Shown: piece by piece, positions 25,458 through 35,927 of the stretch
How positions within the stretch are numbered: position 1 is the first letter of the stretch
How the letters are laid out: each line of letters starts with the position of its first letter
Origin: Straminergon stramineum
Lineage: Eukaryota; Streptophyta; Bryopsida; Hypnales; Calliergonaceae
NCBI GenBank assembly: GCA_963920665.1
Contig: OY987268.1
Location: 22,508,501-22,572,500, forward strand
Direction: 5' to 3'
Length of the DNA: 64,000 nucleotides
Translations under genes and position numbers: made by a program
Notes under the pieces: generated by a model
Told to the model about the DNA's origin: nothing
Databases searched by the model: none
Seen by the model: the letters and a program-made list of their open reading frames with translations, nothing else

Positions 25458-27070
25458 TGCTGCACCTTCTATCCTTCAAGTCAATATGTGGCACTTGGGA
25501 CGGAACTGAACATGGAGAAATGTCCACAAAGCCGACTTCGCCTCGTGAGTTCGCTCCAGATTCGTTACACAGTGTCCTTCGATAGTACAGCTCTCAAACT
25601 TCGGCTGCTCATTGGGAACACAGCATTCTTGCAATCACGGAATAGGATTTGACCTTCAAGTCTACGTGCATTGCAGTACTTTACGCATTGTTTCCCGTCT
25701 ATCAAGCTCCCTTCTTAGTTCCAAAGGCTAAGGTTTTTAAAACGATACAAACTGAAATTTAGAGAAATATATTCTATCTAATTTCGGTCCTGACATACGC
25801 CAATCAAACTCTCCAATAAAAATCTCCTCGTTGCCAATAGAGCAAGTCAGATGATTTCGCAAGCGCAGCTTTAAGATCCAAGAACCAGAAAATTAATACA
25901 GAGCCTCATAGAAACTACCGTTGACGGAGCCAGTTCTAGCAAGGTTGTGTACGGAGAGCCTTCGGAGCGCGATAATATTCCCGTACCGATTCCTGGTGTG
26001 TTTGTAGGTAAAAGATTATAGGTTATGAGTGAGCCAGCCTCTGCATGACGAGCATTCCAGCATTGCACGGCAAACACAGCCCCTGTCCCAGTAGTCGTCT
26101 CCCACTGTACTAACGAGGCGCTTCGAAATGGCAGCTACCAGCTCTTGCACAACGCTACGTCTGCAGCGGAGTATTGGCAACAAGACAAAACGACCCGGCG
26201 GCCAGCGGAACCCGTTGACTTTCACCGGCCAATTCAGCACAGAACGACGCAACCTGACTTTGGAAGCACCACCGCTCCTCCGTCCGGACCCTTCCAACAC
26301 CTGCTAACTTCAATTGTACTCTTGACCAACAACGCCACAAACAGGCCTTCGCACCGAGAAACGAAGCTTCCAGCTCCTCACTCTGCTTCCAACTCTTCAC
26401 TATTGCACTCGTACCAGTCCCTCATTTCCCTTACTTCTTATTCCGAATGCATCCAAATATTACATCTGCACGAGAAGGAACTACATCCGCAACCTCAGCC
26501 AACCAGCATTTTCACAAGCACGCGCGCGCTACGCCTCTAAACCCGACGCCGCGCAACCAGAGGAAGAAAAAATGAAACGTATGACCTCGGGTCTAACCAA
26601 AGAACCACCAATACGTTACCTAGACCACCGGAATTCGACTGAAACGACGCACCATCGACACCAAGCTTGTCTGAACCCACAGCAACCCCAGGGACAGCAA
26701 TACACACCCCGTTACCTTCGAAACCCTGGGCGAATTGTAACTGCTACGACACGGCACCAAATTGGCCATGGATGAGATCGACAGCTGCACAGCGACACCA
26801 CGCGCCCAGTCACGACCTCCAATCGACACGCAGCGACCGCGACGGCTCCCCAAAGTCTGCTTGTGGCCTTGGTCCGCGTTACTTTCGTAGCGACGACGTT
26901 CGTGGAAGTTTAGTCCCGGGAGGGGCCCCGAGGTTTAGTGAACGAAGAAAAGGAGGAAGACGAAGTTCCCGTAGTGTTCCATTTGTGTTCTCGATGAGTT
27001 CCTCAACGCTCCAGCCCCGTTCCGTACTTGTTCGGAAATGCCCACACTGCTTACGAAGTTGTGATGATTA
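25458..27070. promoter_or_regulatory. GC-rich region upstream of the MORC gene (promoter / 5' UTR)
   Basis: The 1.6 kb before the MORC start is clearly richer in G and C than the DNA beyond 27100. It has several open frames on both strands (for example 26667-27071 plus) that show no recognised domain. The sharp drop in GC at about 27100 suggests the end of a gene-associated region. It may hold the promoter and a non-coding first exon; no individual site can be assigned. Confidence 0.4.
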
Positions 27071-27659
27071 AAATCGAAACTTGCCATGACACTAAATGAT
27101 GTAATTTAGGGCGTGTTCGTAGAGGGAAGAATGTATCCAATATAGGTGGGTGTTTTTTCAATTAGCATTGTATATGGCCCGTACATAAGATTCTAATTCC
27201 TATCCTTTTCATGGAGATTAAAATTGATTTAAAATGAAGTTGTGATTTATTTTGAATTTTAGACATGAAGATTGTTTACCAAATCTTCATAGCATTTTGG
27301 AATATGACAAGAGAATTCTTTCTTCATGAGAGTAGCAAAGAAGGAAAAATTCATCATAGGGAAGCCTCAATGAAGATTCCCTTAGTTTGGTGATAAGTTT
27401 GTTTTGAGTGTTTTTGTTGGCTTGCTAGTTAAAGACCCTTCATAGAATTCAATGAATATCTTATGGGCATTTCAAGGTATGAGTGACCAATCTCAATTCA
27501 GTGACAAGTTTATGTGGAGTGCTTTGAGTGGCTTACTAAAGACCTTTGGCGGAACTCAATGAAGATTTTGTAGGTTAGAGGGACAAGGCCAATAACAAAT
27601 ACCCAAATCAATGAAGAATCTAAAGAATTATTGTTCAATAGTGACATGACTAACCAATC
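27071..27659. other. AT-rich spacer, no gene seen
   Basis: No exon-like sequence. Short phrases such as AGTGCTTTGAGTGGC and ACAAGTTT recur (for example near 27390 and 27505), suggesting an old degenerate repeat leading into the tandem array that follows. Confidence 0.3.
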
Positions 27660-28370
27660 TATTTAGGTTCAAGAATGTCAACTTTTATTCTAGATCTATA
27701 AACTCTCTTCACCTCACTTCAACTTCACTTCAAACTAGATCACAAATAGTCAACTTTTGTTAATTGACAAAAAAAGTGGTTTAACTTAATTTGTAAAGTA
27801 TATTCATGTTCAAGAATTTCAACTTTTTTCTAGATCTATAACTCTCTCTATACTTCACTTCAACTTCACTTGAAGTCGAACAATAAATAGTCAACTTCTT
27901 CACCTAACAAAAAGGACACCGAATTTCATTTGTATGGTCTATTCATGTTCAAGAATGTCAATTGTTTTATTCTAAATCTATTAACTCTCTTCACCTCACG
28001 TTGACTTTACTTCAAGTTGGATTGTAAGTAGTCAACTTCTGTCACCTCACAAAAAGGACACCGAATTTCATTTGTATGGTCTATTCATGTTCAAGAATGT
28101 CAAGCGTTTTATTCTAAATCTACTAACTCTCTTCACCTCACGTTGACTTTACTTCAAGCCGGATTATAAGTAGTCAACTTTTGTCACCTCACAAAAAGGA
28201 CACCAAATTTCATTTGTATGGTCTATTCATGTTCAAGAATGTCAAGCGTTTTATTTTAAATCTACTAACTCTCTTCACCTCACGTCAACTTTACTTCAAA
28301 CCAGATTGTGAGCAGTCAACTTTTGTCACTTGACAAAAAGGTGTCATAACTTCATTTGAATGTACGGTTC
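27660..28370. repeat. Five-copy tandem repeat, period about 140 bp
   Basis: The marker GTTCAAGAAT occurs at 27667, 27808, 27947, 28089 and 28231, a spacing of 139-142 bp. Each unit continues through a TCTAAATCTA..AACTCTCTTCACCTCAC block, an ACTTCAAG block and AGTCAACTT..CACCTCACAAAAAGGA. The later units are more alike than the first two, so the array probably grew at its right side. It is not CRISPR-like (long units, no spacers). Confidence 0.9.
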
Positions 28371-29087
28371 ACTTCAAGACTTGGCAAAATATTGGCAATT
28401 GCAATACTTCCAATTTTAAGTCAACCCAACACACACTAGAGAGAAAAAATTGATTGGCACTTTCAATTCTTTCTTCTAAAATGCTTATATCATCAGATTC
28501 TTAAAAAAATCAAATATTTTTGTTATAGATTGGAGTATATAACTTATAGAATTATAAGCAACATTTACAAACAAATGGCATTGATTGACTTCTTTACACT
28601 TCATTTGTGTGTATGAAATATAAACCTTCTATCATAATATTTCCAAAAATGCATCAATTGAAGAGCAAAGAGATGGATTTCACAACCTTGAATAGAATAT
28701 ATTGATGGTTTGGGGATATTTACCAACAACAAATACAACCATACATAAATTTTAGAAAAAAAGAAATGAAAACAAAATTTGGCCTTAATACTATTGAAAA
28801 AAGTTGTTTGCTATAATTTTCAAACTTGATTTTGCACTTAAATTGAAGGGCAACTACTAACTAAAGTCATTTCATAAAGAAAATAACAATGTTACATGCA
28901 AACCCAACAATGCTAAAAAGTTCACTTTACATCTTATACTTACAATATTTAATTCATAGAACCTTTACTTCTAAGAGCCCCATTTCTATCTCTTACATAT
29001 TAATCCCTTACATTTGACACCTAAATCTAACTTTTGAAGAATTTTTTATGTGACTCTTGATCACTAAGAAGTTAAACTATTCATTCA
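28371..29087. other. AT-rich spacer, nothing recognised
   Basis: No exon, RNA gene or repeat boundary was identified in this stretch. Confidence 0.3.
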
Positions 29088-29665
29088 TTAACCCCTAAGT
29101 GCTCTGACGTCCATTTTCTAGACAATAAATAGATTGAAACTAGAGTTTCATCCTCCTAACTACTTGGATGAAAGTTATTTTAATTTGTGGAGATACATTA
29201 TGAAGTTGTTGTCCTATCAAAGGGTTGGATTTGATGTTACTACAATACATATTTTTCTAAAATTACAAATGTGCAAGTATGTCAAGTGGTCAAATTGCAT
29301 TGACTTTAGTTCAAATTTGGATTTGCCAAAATGAGGTCATAGATTTAAAGAACACAAAAATTTCAAAAAAATCACCATGTGAAGAGAACCTCATTTCAAA
29401 TCCATTACAACAAATTTTACTGAAAAAATGATAATATTTTACTTGTAATTGAATTTTGAAGGAATTTTGGAATTTCTCTTTCAAAATTTATAAAAAAAGA
29501 TTGGTGATAGCATTGGTGAATCTAACCGTACAAATGTAATCTATAAGTCAAAATCTACAATTTTTATTTGTATATCAATTCCAAAATATGCTTCCAAATA
29601 GCACTTTACAATGATTTTTCTAAAATCGTTAGTTTTGGAGATGAATCTAGATGTTGAGGGGTTAA
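29088..29665 (+). mobile_element. piggyBac-like MITE, family B copy 2 (578 bp)
   Basis: TTAA at 29088-29091 followed by CCCCTAAGTGCTCTGACGTC, and right end GATGTTGAGGGG with TTAA at 29662-29665. It is collinear with copies at 16103 and 47070. An open frame at 29134-29334 lies inside and is conserved only as repeat sequence, not as protein. Confidence 0.9.
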
Positions 29666-30579
29666 AAAATTTAATTCTTCTTGTATTTTTGCATTAAAAT
29701 GATGTATACTACATAGATTTTTTTAGCTCTTATCTTCACATATCCTTTTCAAAGTTGATCCTCAAAAATTATATCCAAAAAGAAAATAATAATAATCTTA
29801 GAATTTGATCTCCATCATTAGAACTCTAGAATGAGTTCAAAAGAATTTGTGTAGAAACAACAATATTTAATTCATAAAAAATAGTAGAAGGAATTTTGAA
29901 TATCTCTTTTGAAATGTATTGATAAATAATTATTGGTATAATGTTAGATTTATGTGTAGATATAATTGGGTTGAAAATTATTACCAAATTCCAATGACAA
30001 CCTATAAATTAGAATCGGTTCAGGCATTTGGAGGATATAATTTATATATTGGTGAATATAGGGTGCACTAGGTGTAAAGAGTCATTTAGACATGACTTGG
30101 TCATGGAATCATGAAGCAAAATGAGTGAAATGATGAGATGAAGCCATAACATGACCATGGAATCATGATGCCACATGATAATAACCATGACATGAAGCTA
30201 GACAATTGCAACTACAACCATTGCCCACATCATCTACAATTGTAATATTTTAATATAAATATAATAAATATATCATTTTGACCTTAAAAATTAAAGAATT
30301 GTTTCAAATAAAAATTCATTTATTTATATTTATAAAAAAAATTGTATTTATTTTATTTTAATAGTGCCAACAATGAGAGTAGGAATGTTTTATTTATTAG
30401 GGTTTAGGTAATCACTAATTCTATAGTCTATACTACTAATGATGTCTATTGAAGATTGAAAATTTTGTGGGCCCCATGACTGAAGAGATCTTAGTGGCAA
30501 AAATTCACCGTTCGTATGGATATGTCCCCCCCCAAAGAATGGTTGTTACAACAAGTCATCTTCTTGTGAAGAACTAGTA
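29666..30579. other. AT-rich spacer, nothing recognised
   Basis: Very AT-rich with short tracts of A and T; no gene or bounded repeat identified. Confidence 0.3.
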
Positions 30580-31100
30580 TGTAAAGGGATGAAGGTCATG
30601 TTCACTAAAAATACACACTCCTTCCTCAACCTTGTCAATGGTGTGGTAAAAAAGATCCACAACATCTTCCTTCACAATCTGAACCTATTGCAATCTAATT
30701 CTAAGCACATGCCTACAAAAGTCCTTACTAAATTCTCTACTTTCATTACCAACCAACCCAACTTCTTTGACATCCATCAATACCCTGACCTACCCAAGAA
30801 AGTCATCCATGTCACACTAGTTGCCACAGTCATACAATACTTGTAAGAGACTACAAAATAGAAACACCAGATGTTCAAAATAAAGAGGTTTCAATTGTGT
30901 CTACTCCCAACCTTCTATCTTACATACTACAAAGGTCAAGGCCAAATGTACGACCACCTAATCTTTGATCTACAGAGTCCACTAGATGGACACTCTCTTT
31001 GTTAGCATAATGTCTATGTCACCCTCTTTGTAGATGCATCAATTGTCTTTTCAATGTTGGGAAGGCATTGGGCCTCCCTAGATGTCTGTGAGGAGTTATC
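30580..31100 (+). pseudogene. Degenerate Pif1-type helicase C-terminal fragment (Helitron-like origin possible)
   Basis: A plus-strand frame at 30589-30846 begins KVMFTKNTHSFLNLVNGVV, matching the K.M...N......NG..G region near the end of Pif1 helicases. A second block near 30937-31070 reads YYKGQGQMYDHLIFDLQ, then SPLDGHSLC, a stop, and HNVYVTLF, the pattern of the conserved K.QG.T...L and NVYVALSR motifs. A stop separates the two blocks and the final motif is damaged, so this is a pseudogene. Plant Pif1-like sequences of this kind are common in Helitron elements; a retro-duplicated host helicase is the alternative. No Rep domain or Helitron end was found. Confidence 0.6.
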
Positions 31101-31382
31101 AATTAATGTAGGGATTGGATTTCGATAGGGAGCTATGTAAGACAATTTTGTTTATTCTACGGGTCCCCTTATCAAGGATGCAAAAAAGACCCTGCTTCAT
31201 CAATAAACCCTATTATACTATATACCACACTAATTACTAATATCCATAATTTAGTAGAAGTCCATAATTCTCAAATTGACTATAGGCCTTCAACAAATGA
31301 TATGTGCATGTGTGATTATACAAGAAGTGTATTCAATTCATTGACCTTGACAAAACATTGGTTACCAATAACATCCCTTGCA

Positions 31383-32125
31383 TACTTGACAAGGAGACCC
31401 TTGCCTTGAATAAAATTATCTTCTATGATGTTCAACCAACCCCAATCTTGGCATTAATTGATAAATCCTTCCCAAGTATCTAGCAAAGCATAATATCATC
31501 CCAACATGGGAAGGACCATTGCTTGGTTATCTAATGTTGTGTGAATTTATGGGAGCCAACCCATTCCCAAACCCTCCCCCCCATTTTGGCAGTGTAGGGA
31601 GGTGTATTTCCATGCAGGGACAAGATGAGTAAGTGATCAAAAATAGTACATTTTGATTGGGCAATAGGACTCTACATTTTGCAACCAACCTTTGGTTAGA
31701 AATAGGGTGACCTATATGACCAATATGAAACAAATAGAATCTTTACCTAGAAAATTCATAGTAATTTTATTTTGGGAAATAAAATTGTGAAAAATTATAG
31801 AATCCTCCTTAAATCTATTCTTGCACACAGGAAAAATTTCCACTCTACATACATGTACTCCAGATATGCTTAATTGCTTAAGTGGTCGAAAATGGGTTGG
31901 CTCCCTTATGACATTGTTTACCAATGAGGCAGGGTTCCCTTTAGCATCTTTGAAAAGGGACCCCCTGCAATGAACAAAATTGTCTTATAAGGCTCTTCAA
32001 CCACCCCCAATCTTTGCATTAATTAATAAGTCCTTTGCCAGTATTTAACAAAGCATAATACCTTCCCAACATGGGAAACACCATTGCCTGGTTATGCAAT
32101 GTTACGCACGTTTGTGAGTGACCCA
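31383..32125. repeat. Pair of diverged ~175-bp direct repeats
   Basis: The segment at about 31390-31560 (CCTTGAATAAAATTATCTT .. AGCAAAGCATAATATCATCC .. TTGGTTATCTAATGTT) recurs at about 31950-32125 (AATGAACAAAATTGTCTT .. CAAAGCATAATACCTTCC .. CTGGTTATGCAATGTT). The spacing is about 565 bp. They could be LTR-like or a segmental duplication; no internal retroelement protein is seen. Confidence 0.7.
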
Positions 32126-32844
32126 AGTCAACTATTGAAAGAAAAAACAAACAAAGCTCACTAACTTCCATGTGGCCCATCCATCAATCCGCAGATGAGC
32201 AGCTTCAGGTAGTCACCAATTTCGAACCAAATCTCGTGGGGTCGGAATTTCAATCTACAGTATGTGAAAAAAAATTTAGGCACCATGGAATATGCTTTCA
32301 ATTCAAGTTTGTTTGTATTCCAGTTGACAAATTAATGATTTATCCAGTGTCAGTACAGATCTCAGCTGGTCCAAGGCGCCCGGAATCCCGGAATCCCGGG
32401 ATGATGTTCAAGAGAGTTGGGCCACTGGGGCCATGGTATTGTAAATTTTAAATGGGTCATGTTGCTTCCGTTCAACAATCTGTTGTTGAAATTTTCACCT
32501 TTTTCATGGCACTTTTGCCCTTCCCCTTCCATTGATGTTGTCGGTAACGAGTTAACTACAGTAGAACTAAAGGACCACCAGGTGTTCAAATTTTGAACAA
32601 TGAAATGAATGCCAACATGATGTTTGAAGCACACGAAAATCTTCATTTTTTCAGCCATCTAATTGATTGTAGATTTTATTGTTAAATTCTATTCCGGTAC
32701 ATTTGTATAGTATAGATTTTTATGCTAAAGAAAACTGATTGCCCACATCTAAGCAAATTCATGTCAGACAACAATACTTTATTTTATTTGCCCTTCAAAT
32801 TCTATCAAGTAGGACTCTATCAAATGTTATCCATAATTATGGCT
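32126..32844. other. Spacer, nothing recognised
   Basis: Mixed composition with a small palindromic GC stretch near 32380-32405 (repeats of GGAATCCC). No gene or bounded element identified. Confidence 0.3.
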
Positions 32845-33426
32845 TTAACCCTCTGTGGACTGATCTTTGAAAGATCAAACAATTGATGAATGCAAATGCA
32901 TCCCAAGCACACAAATTTTTATTTTTTTTCATCAATTTTTTGAAGATTCTTGTGTTAGTTGTGTAGCATTTTTACAATATAAATTGTGAAGTCTTTGCTT
33001 TTTCAAATATGCTATAATTCAAAGGAAACTAGTAGGTATGGCTTTAAAAAATAACTTTTTCAATTCAAAAAAATGACCCTTCAAGAATGATTTGAAAGAA
33101 AAAAATAAAATGAAAATCTTTAAAAGTCACTATGATTAGAATTTAACATTTTGAAATTAAACCAAAAAAACTCTTGTGCAAATCACAAATGTTTAGCTTT
33201 AGTTACAACCAATTCTACAAGGATCATTTCATTTTAGGCTTCAAATTTTATTGAAAAATATTAGTTTGGGAACTAATTGGTTTAAGTATATGGATGTGAT
33301 CTACAAATCATATTTTACAATTTTGTTTGAAAATCATCTTTAAATTATTATTTATGAGTTGCATTTTATAATACATCTTTATATATTTGAGATATTTGGA
33401 CTACTTCCTAGTCTTTAAGGGGTTAA
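32845..33426 (-). mobile_element. piggyBac-like MITE, family F copy 1 (582 bp)
   Basis: TTAA at 32845-32848 followed by CCCTCTGTGGACTG, and right end CTAGTCTTTAAGGGG with TTAA at 33423-33426. Its reverse complement aligns with 47954-48506 over most of the length (for example ATAAAGATGTATTATAAAAT against GAAGATGCATTATAAAAT). The left terminus is more diverged than the right. Confidence 0.75.
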
Positions 33427-34486
33427 ATTGTCCTTGTGGAATTTTTACACATGATGCTATATGGTTGCAAAGTCATAGAGCCATCTATAAACAATTTTGA
33501 ATTTTTTTGAAAATGTTTTTATGGGATGATGTGTTTGAGTAAATAGACATTCCATGTACTCAAATATACCATCCATTATTGATTTTTTCACACATAAAAA
33601 TTCATAGGGGGCTACATGGCATCAAAGTATTGGTGGTCAATTTTTTTCCATATTGAAAACCTAACTATGCAAAGTTCTTAAAATTACCCTAATGATATGT
33701 TAGAATCATTAAAGAAGTTCAAGAAAGGATATGGGATAATTCATTGTATCTATGTGTTTACCAATTGGCATCCATATCCATACTTGCATAATTTGTATAT
33801 TCAAGTATATGTATGGGAGAATTTTTAGGATAGAATATATTGCCAATTTGGGTTGTATAGTTTCAAACATGCACCTAGACAACACTTCAAAGTGTCTTCA
33901 AATCTTGACTTTGAAAATTCATAGACAATACAAAAATCTCTAGTATATACAAAGTATGATTTTTCTTGAAAGCAAAAATAACCTTCAATTGTAATTTTGG
34001 CCCTACTTTTGTACATCAACTAAGTGAACAGGTTTAGGTCTTTCAACCTTAAGCTTGTTTGGATCAATGTTTGGAGAGAACCATTGGTTAGTTCATTGTT
34101 ATCTAGTGCCTTTGAAAAAATAACTAGTTTGAGTGTAAAATGAGGGATCCAAAACCATACAAAAAAATGGGTAGGACCAACAATTAACTAGAGTGCAAAA
34201 ATAAAAGGTGGATATGTTGCCATCACTTTCATGAAATTGTTAGATTTAGCCATTGACCATTTCAAATTTAAGGCTAATATCCTATGAATATATTCTTGGA
34301 CAAGGCGGGTATTGCTTTAGGATTGACTGTTGAGGGTCTTCTAGCCCTTGGATAGGGCTGAAGCAAGTTTCACTGTAGGGTTGGTCATGGCGGCTAGCCC
34401 TTTGCTATGTCATTCTTGTTTGCCTGGTGTATTGAAGTTTGGAGTGTAGAGTCAAAACTGGCATGTCTTTGAAAGAGGAGGATTAT
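33427..34486. other. AT-rich spacer, nothing recognised
   Basis: No gene or clear repeat seen. The open frames near 33752-34019 on both strands look fortuitous. Confidence 0.3.
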
Positions 34487-34605
34487 AGCGTATGCAAATT
34501 TTTTTTTTTGACACAAATGAAACGAAATTTCATTGCACAAGGGAATAAAATACAAACAGACCAGCCACAAGTGGCCTGGCCCAGGATCACAGCGTATGCA
34601 AATTT
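34487..34605 (-). mobile_element. 5'-truncated LINE (or SINE) tail with 15-bp target-site duplication
   Basis: The 15-bp sequence AGCGTATGCAAATTT occurs at 34487-34501 and 34591-34605. The 89 bp between them ends, on the minus strand, with AATGAAATTTCGTTTCA and a poly(A) run, the usual 3' end of plant L1-type LINEs. This is a textbook target-primed insertion that kept only the last ~80 bp of the source. A tail-sharing SINE is possible. The element sits inside a minus-strand open frame (34394-34780) that is probably fortuitous. Confidence 0.85.
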
Positions 34606-35133
34606 GAAGTTGAAGGACAGTGGCCGGTGAAAATTTGATACCAGAAGAACTGAACCGGGAGATTTTGATCAGGAGAGGATGCAACCGGTGCCCTGGGTTC
34701 TTCGCTGATGAGGCGGTGAGGCCTGCAGCGTGGCCGGTGGGTCCTTCAATAACTGGATGGAGTGGATCTGCCAGAATCAATTGATCAGGTTTAGTTGGGA
34801 ACCGCGCCAGGTTCGTCAGATGGAAGTCAACATTAGAGAATACAAATTATATGCGCAACGAGCACATGGGAAGCAATATACTATACAATATATATTCCTC
34901 TAACTTAAAACTCAAACTCCGCTCATGTGGGGCCACAGAATGTTTGTCTTCTTGACAAAACTTCCGTATATTACCGGTAGTACAGTAGACTTTTTCCATA
35001 TTGTACAACCAATACGAAATTAAATAAAAAAACAAAACAATTCACGACAAACACACGTCATTACAGTAGGTTCACGTATTCTTAGTTGCCTACTCGGTTT
35101 TGTGACTCGTGATACACAGTACTTACTTCGAGG

Positions 35134-35168
<35 letters not shown>

Positions 35169-35927
35169 ACACTATTTGCTTTAATTTCCAACAATCTACA
35201 AGGTAGGTGCTTCTGACCCCTCAAAGCATACTCGAGTGCTTCATCATACTGTGCATCCAAATATGCCAAAACCCCGCAACTTCTGTTTATAATTCAACAA
35301 TGTGTGACTAGCATGCTCAAATTATGCTTTATGGTTGTTCTGCACGTTCTCAATCAGTCATGGACTTGTAAAATGAAAGATTTTCTGTCTGGATTCCCTT
35401 TCTTCCTGTCTCTCTAAGCGCGTGGATATCTCAAGAAGCACGTCAGCAAAAGTGCAGAGGGCCAACAAAGTCCTGTCAGAGAGTTGATAAAAGACGCCCA
35501 CAACAACAAACCAGGTTTCTGCACCATACCTTCCCCCCCTAAAAATGAAGAAAAAGAGAGAGAAAAGTCGAACTCTAGGACACATTGGTTATACCTGAGC
35601 CGGCAAGGTCACCCAATCATCCCCGCCGTTCGTTTTTCCTGGTCGATGGACAGCTAGTCTGCACAATCATCATATGACACTCAGCCAGGTAAGAAATGGA
35701 AGATGTCGACAAATATGGGAAGCAGGGTTGGTCCAAGAGAGCAGAGAGGCCGGCCACGAAATCATCAATGCAGCCAATTGACTCGATCTTTCACAGGCCC
35801 TGGGTCGTACAGGAGATTCTCAATGCAGGAGGTTGTTTCTGCGCCATCGTACCTTACCTGATGCTGCAGCAAGCATCATCATCATCATCATCGTAGGGTT
35901 CTGTCATAAAGTACCTGAAAGAGGTAA
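34606..35927. other. Region of moderate GC without an assignable gene
   Basis: Composition is closer to the genic parts of the window than to the AT-rich spacers. Minus-strand phrases such as RLERQEERESRQKIF (near 35390) and SCIENLLYDPGPVKD (near 35790) look coding-like, but no consistent splice chain could be built. It may be the 3' part of the unidentified minus-strand gene that follows. Confidence 0.3.
35134..35169. repeat. (GAAA)n microsatellite, 9 units
   Basis: Nine uninterrupted GAAA tetranucleotides. Confidence 0.97.

Noticed and set aside
26145..27071. Open frames of 131 and 134 aa upstream of MORC
   Set aside because: They are Ser/Pro/Arg-rich, have no recognised domain and overlap frames on the other strand; GC-rich promoter DNA gives such frames by chance.
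27660..28370. Possible CRISPR-like regular array
   Set aside because: Units of about 140 bp are directly tandem without unique spacers, and this is a eukaryotic genome.
29134..29334. 66-aa frame conserved in several places
   Set aside because: Conservation reflects the family B MITE; the other copies have frameshifts and stops.
34394..34780. 128-aa minus-strand frame
   Set aside because: It runs across the 89-bp LINE-tail insertion and its target duplication, so at least part is not ancestral coding sequence; no domain is recognised.
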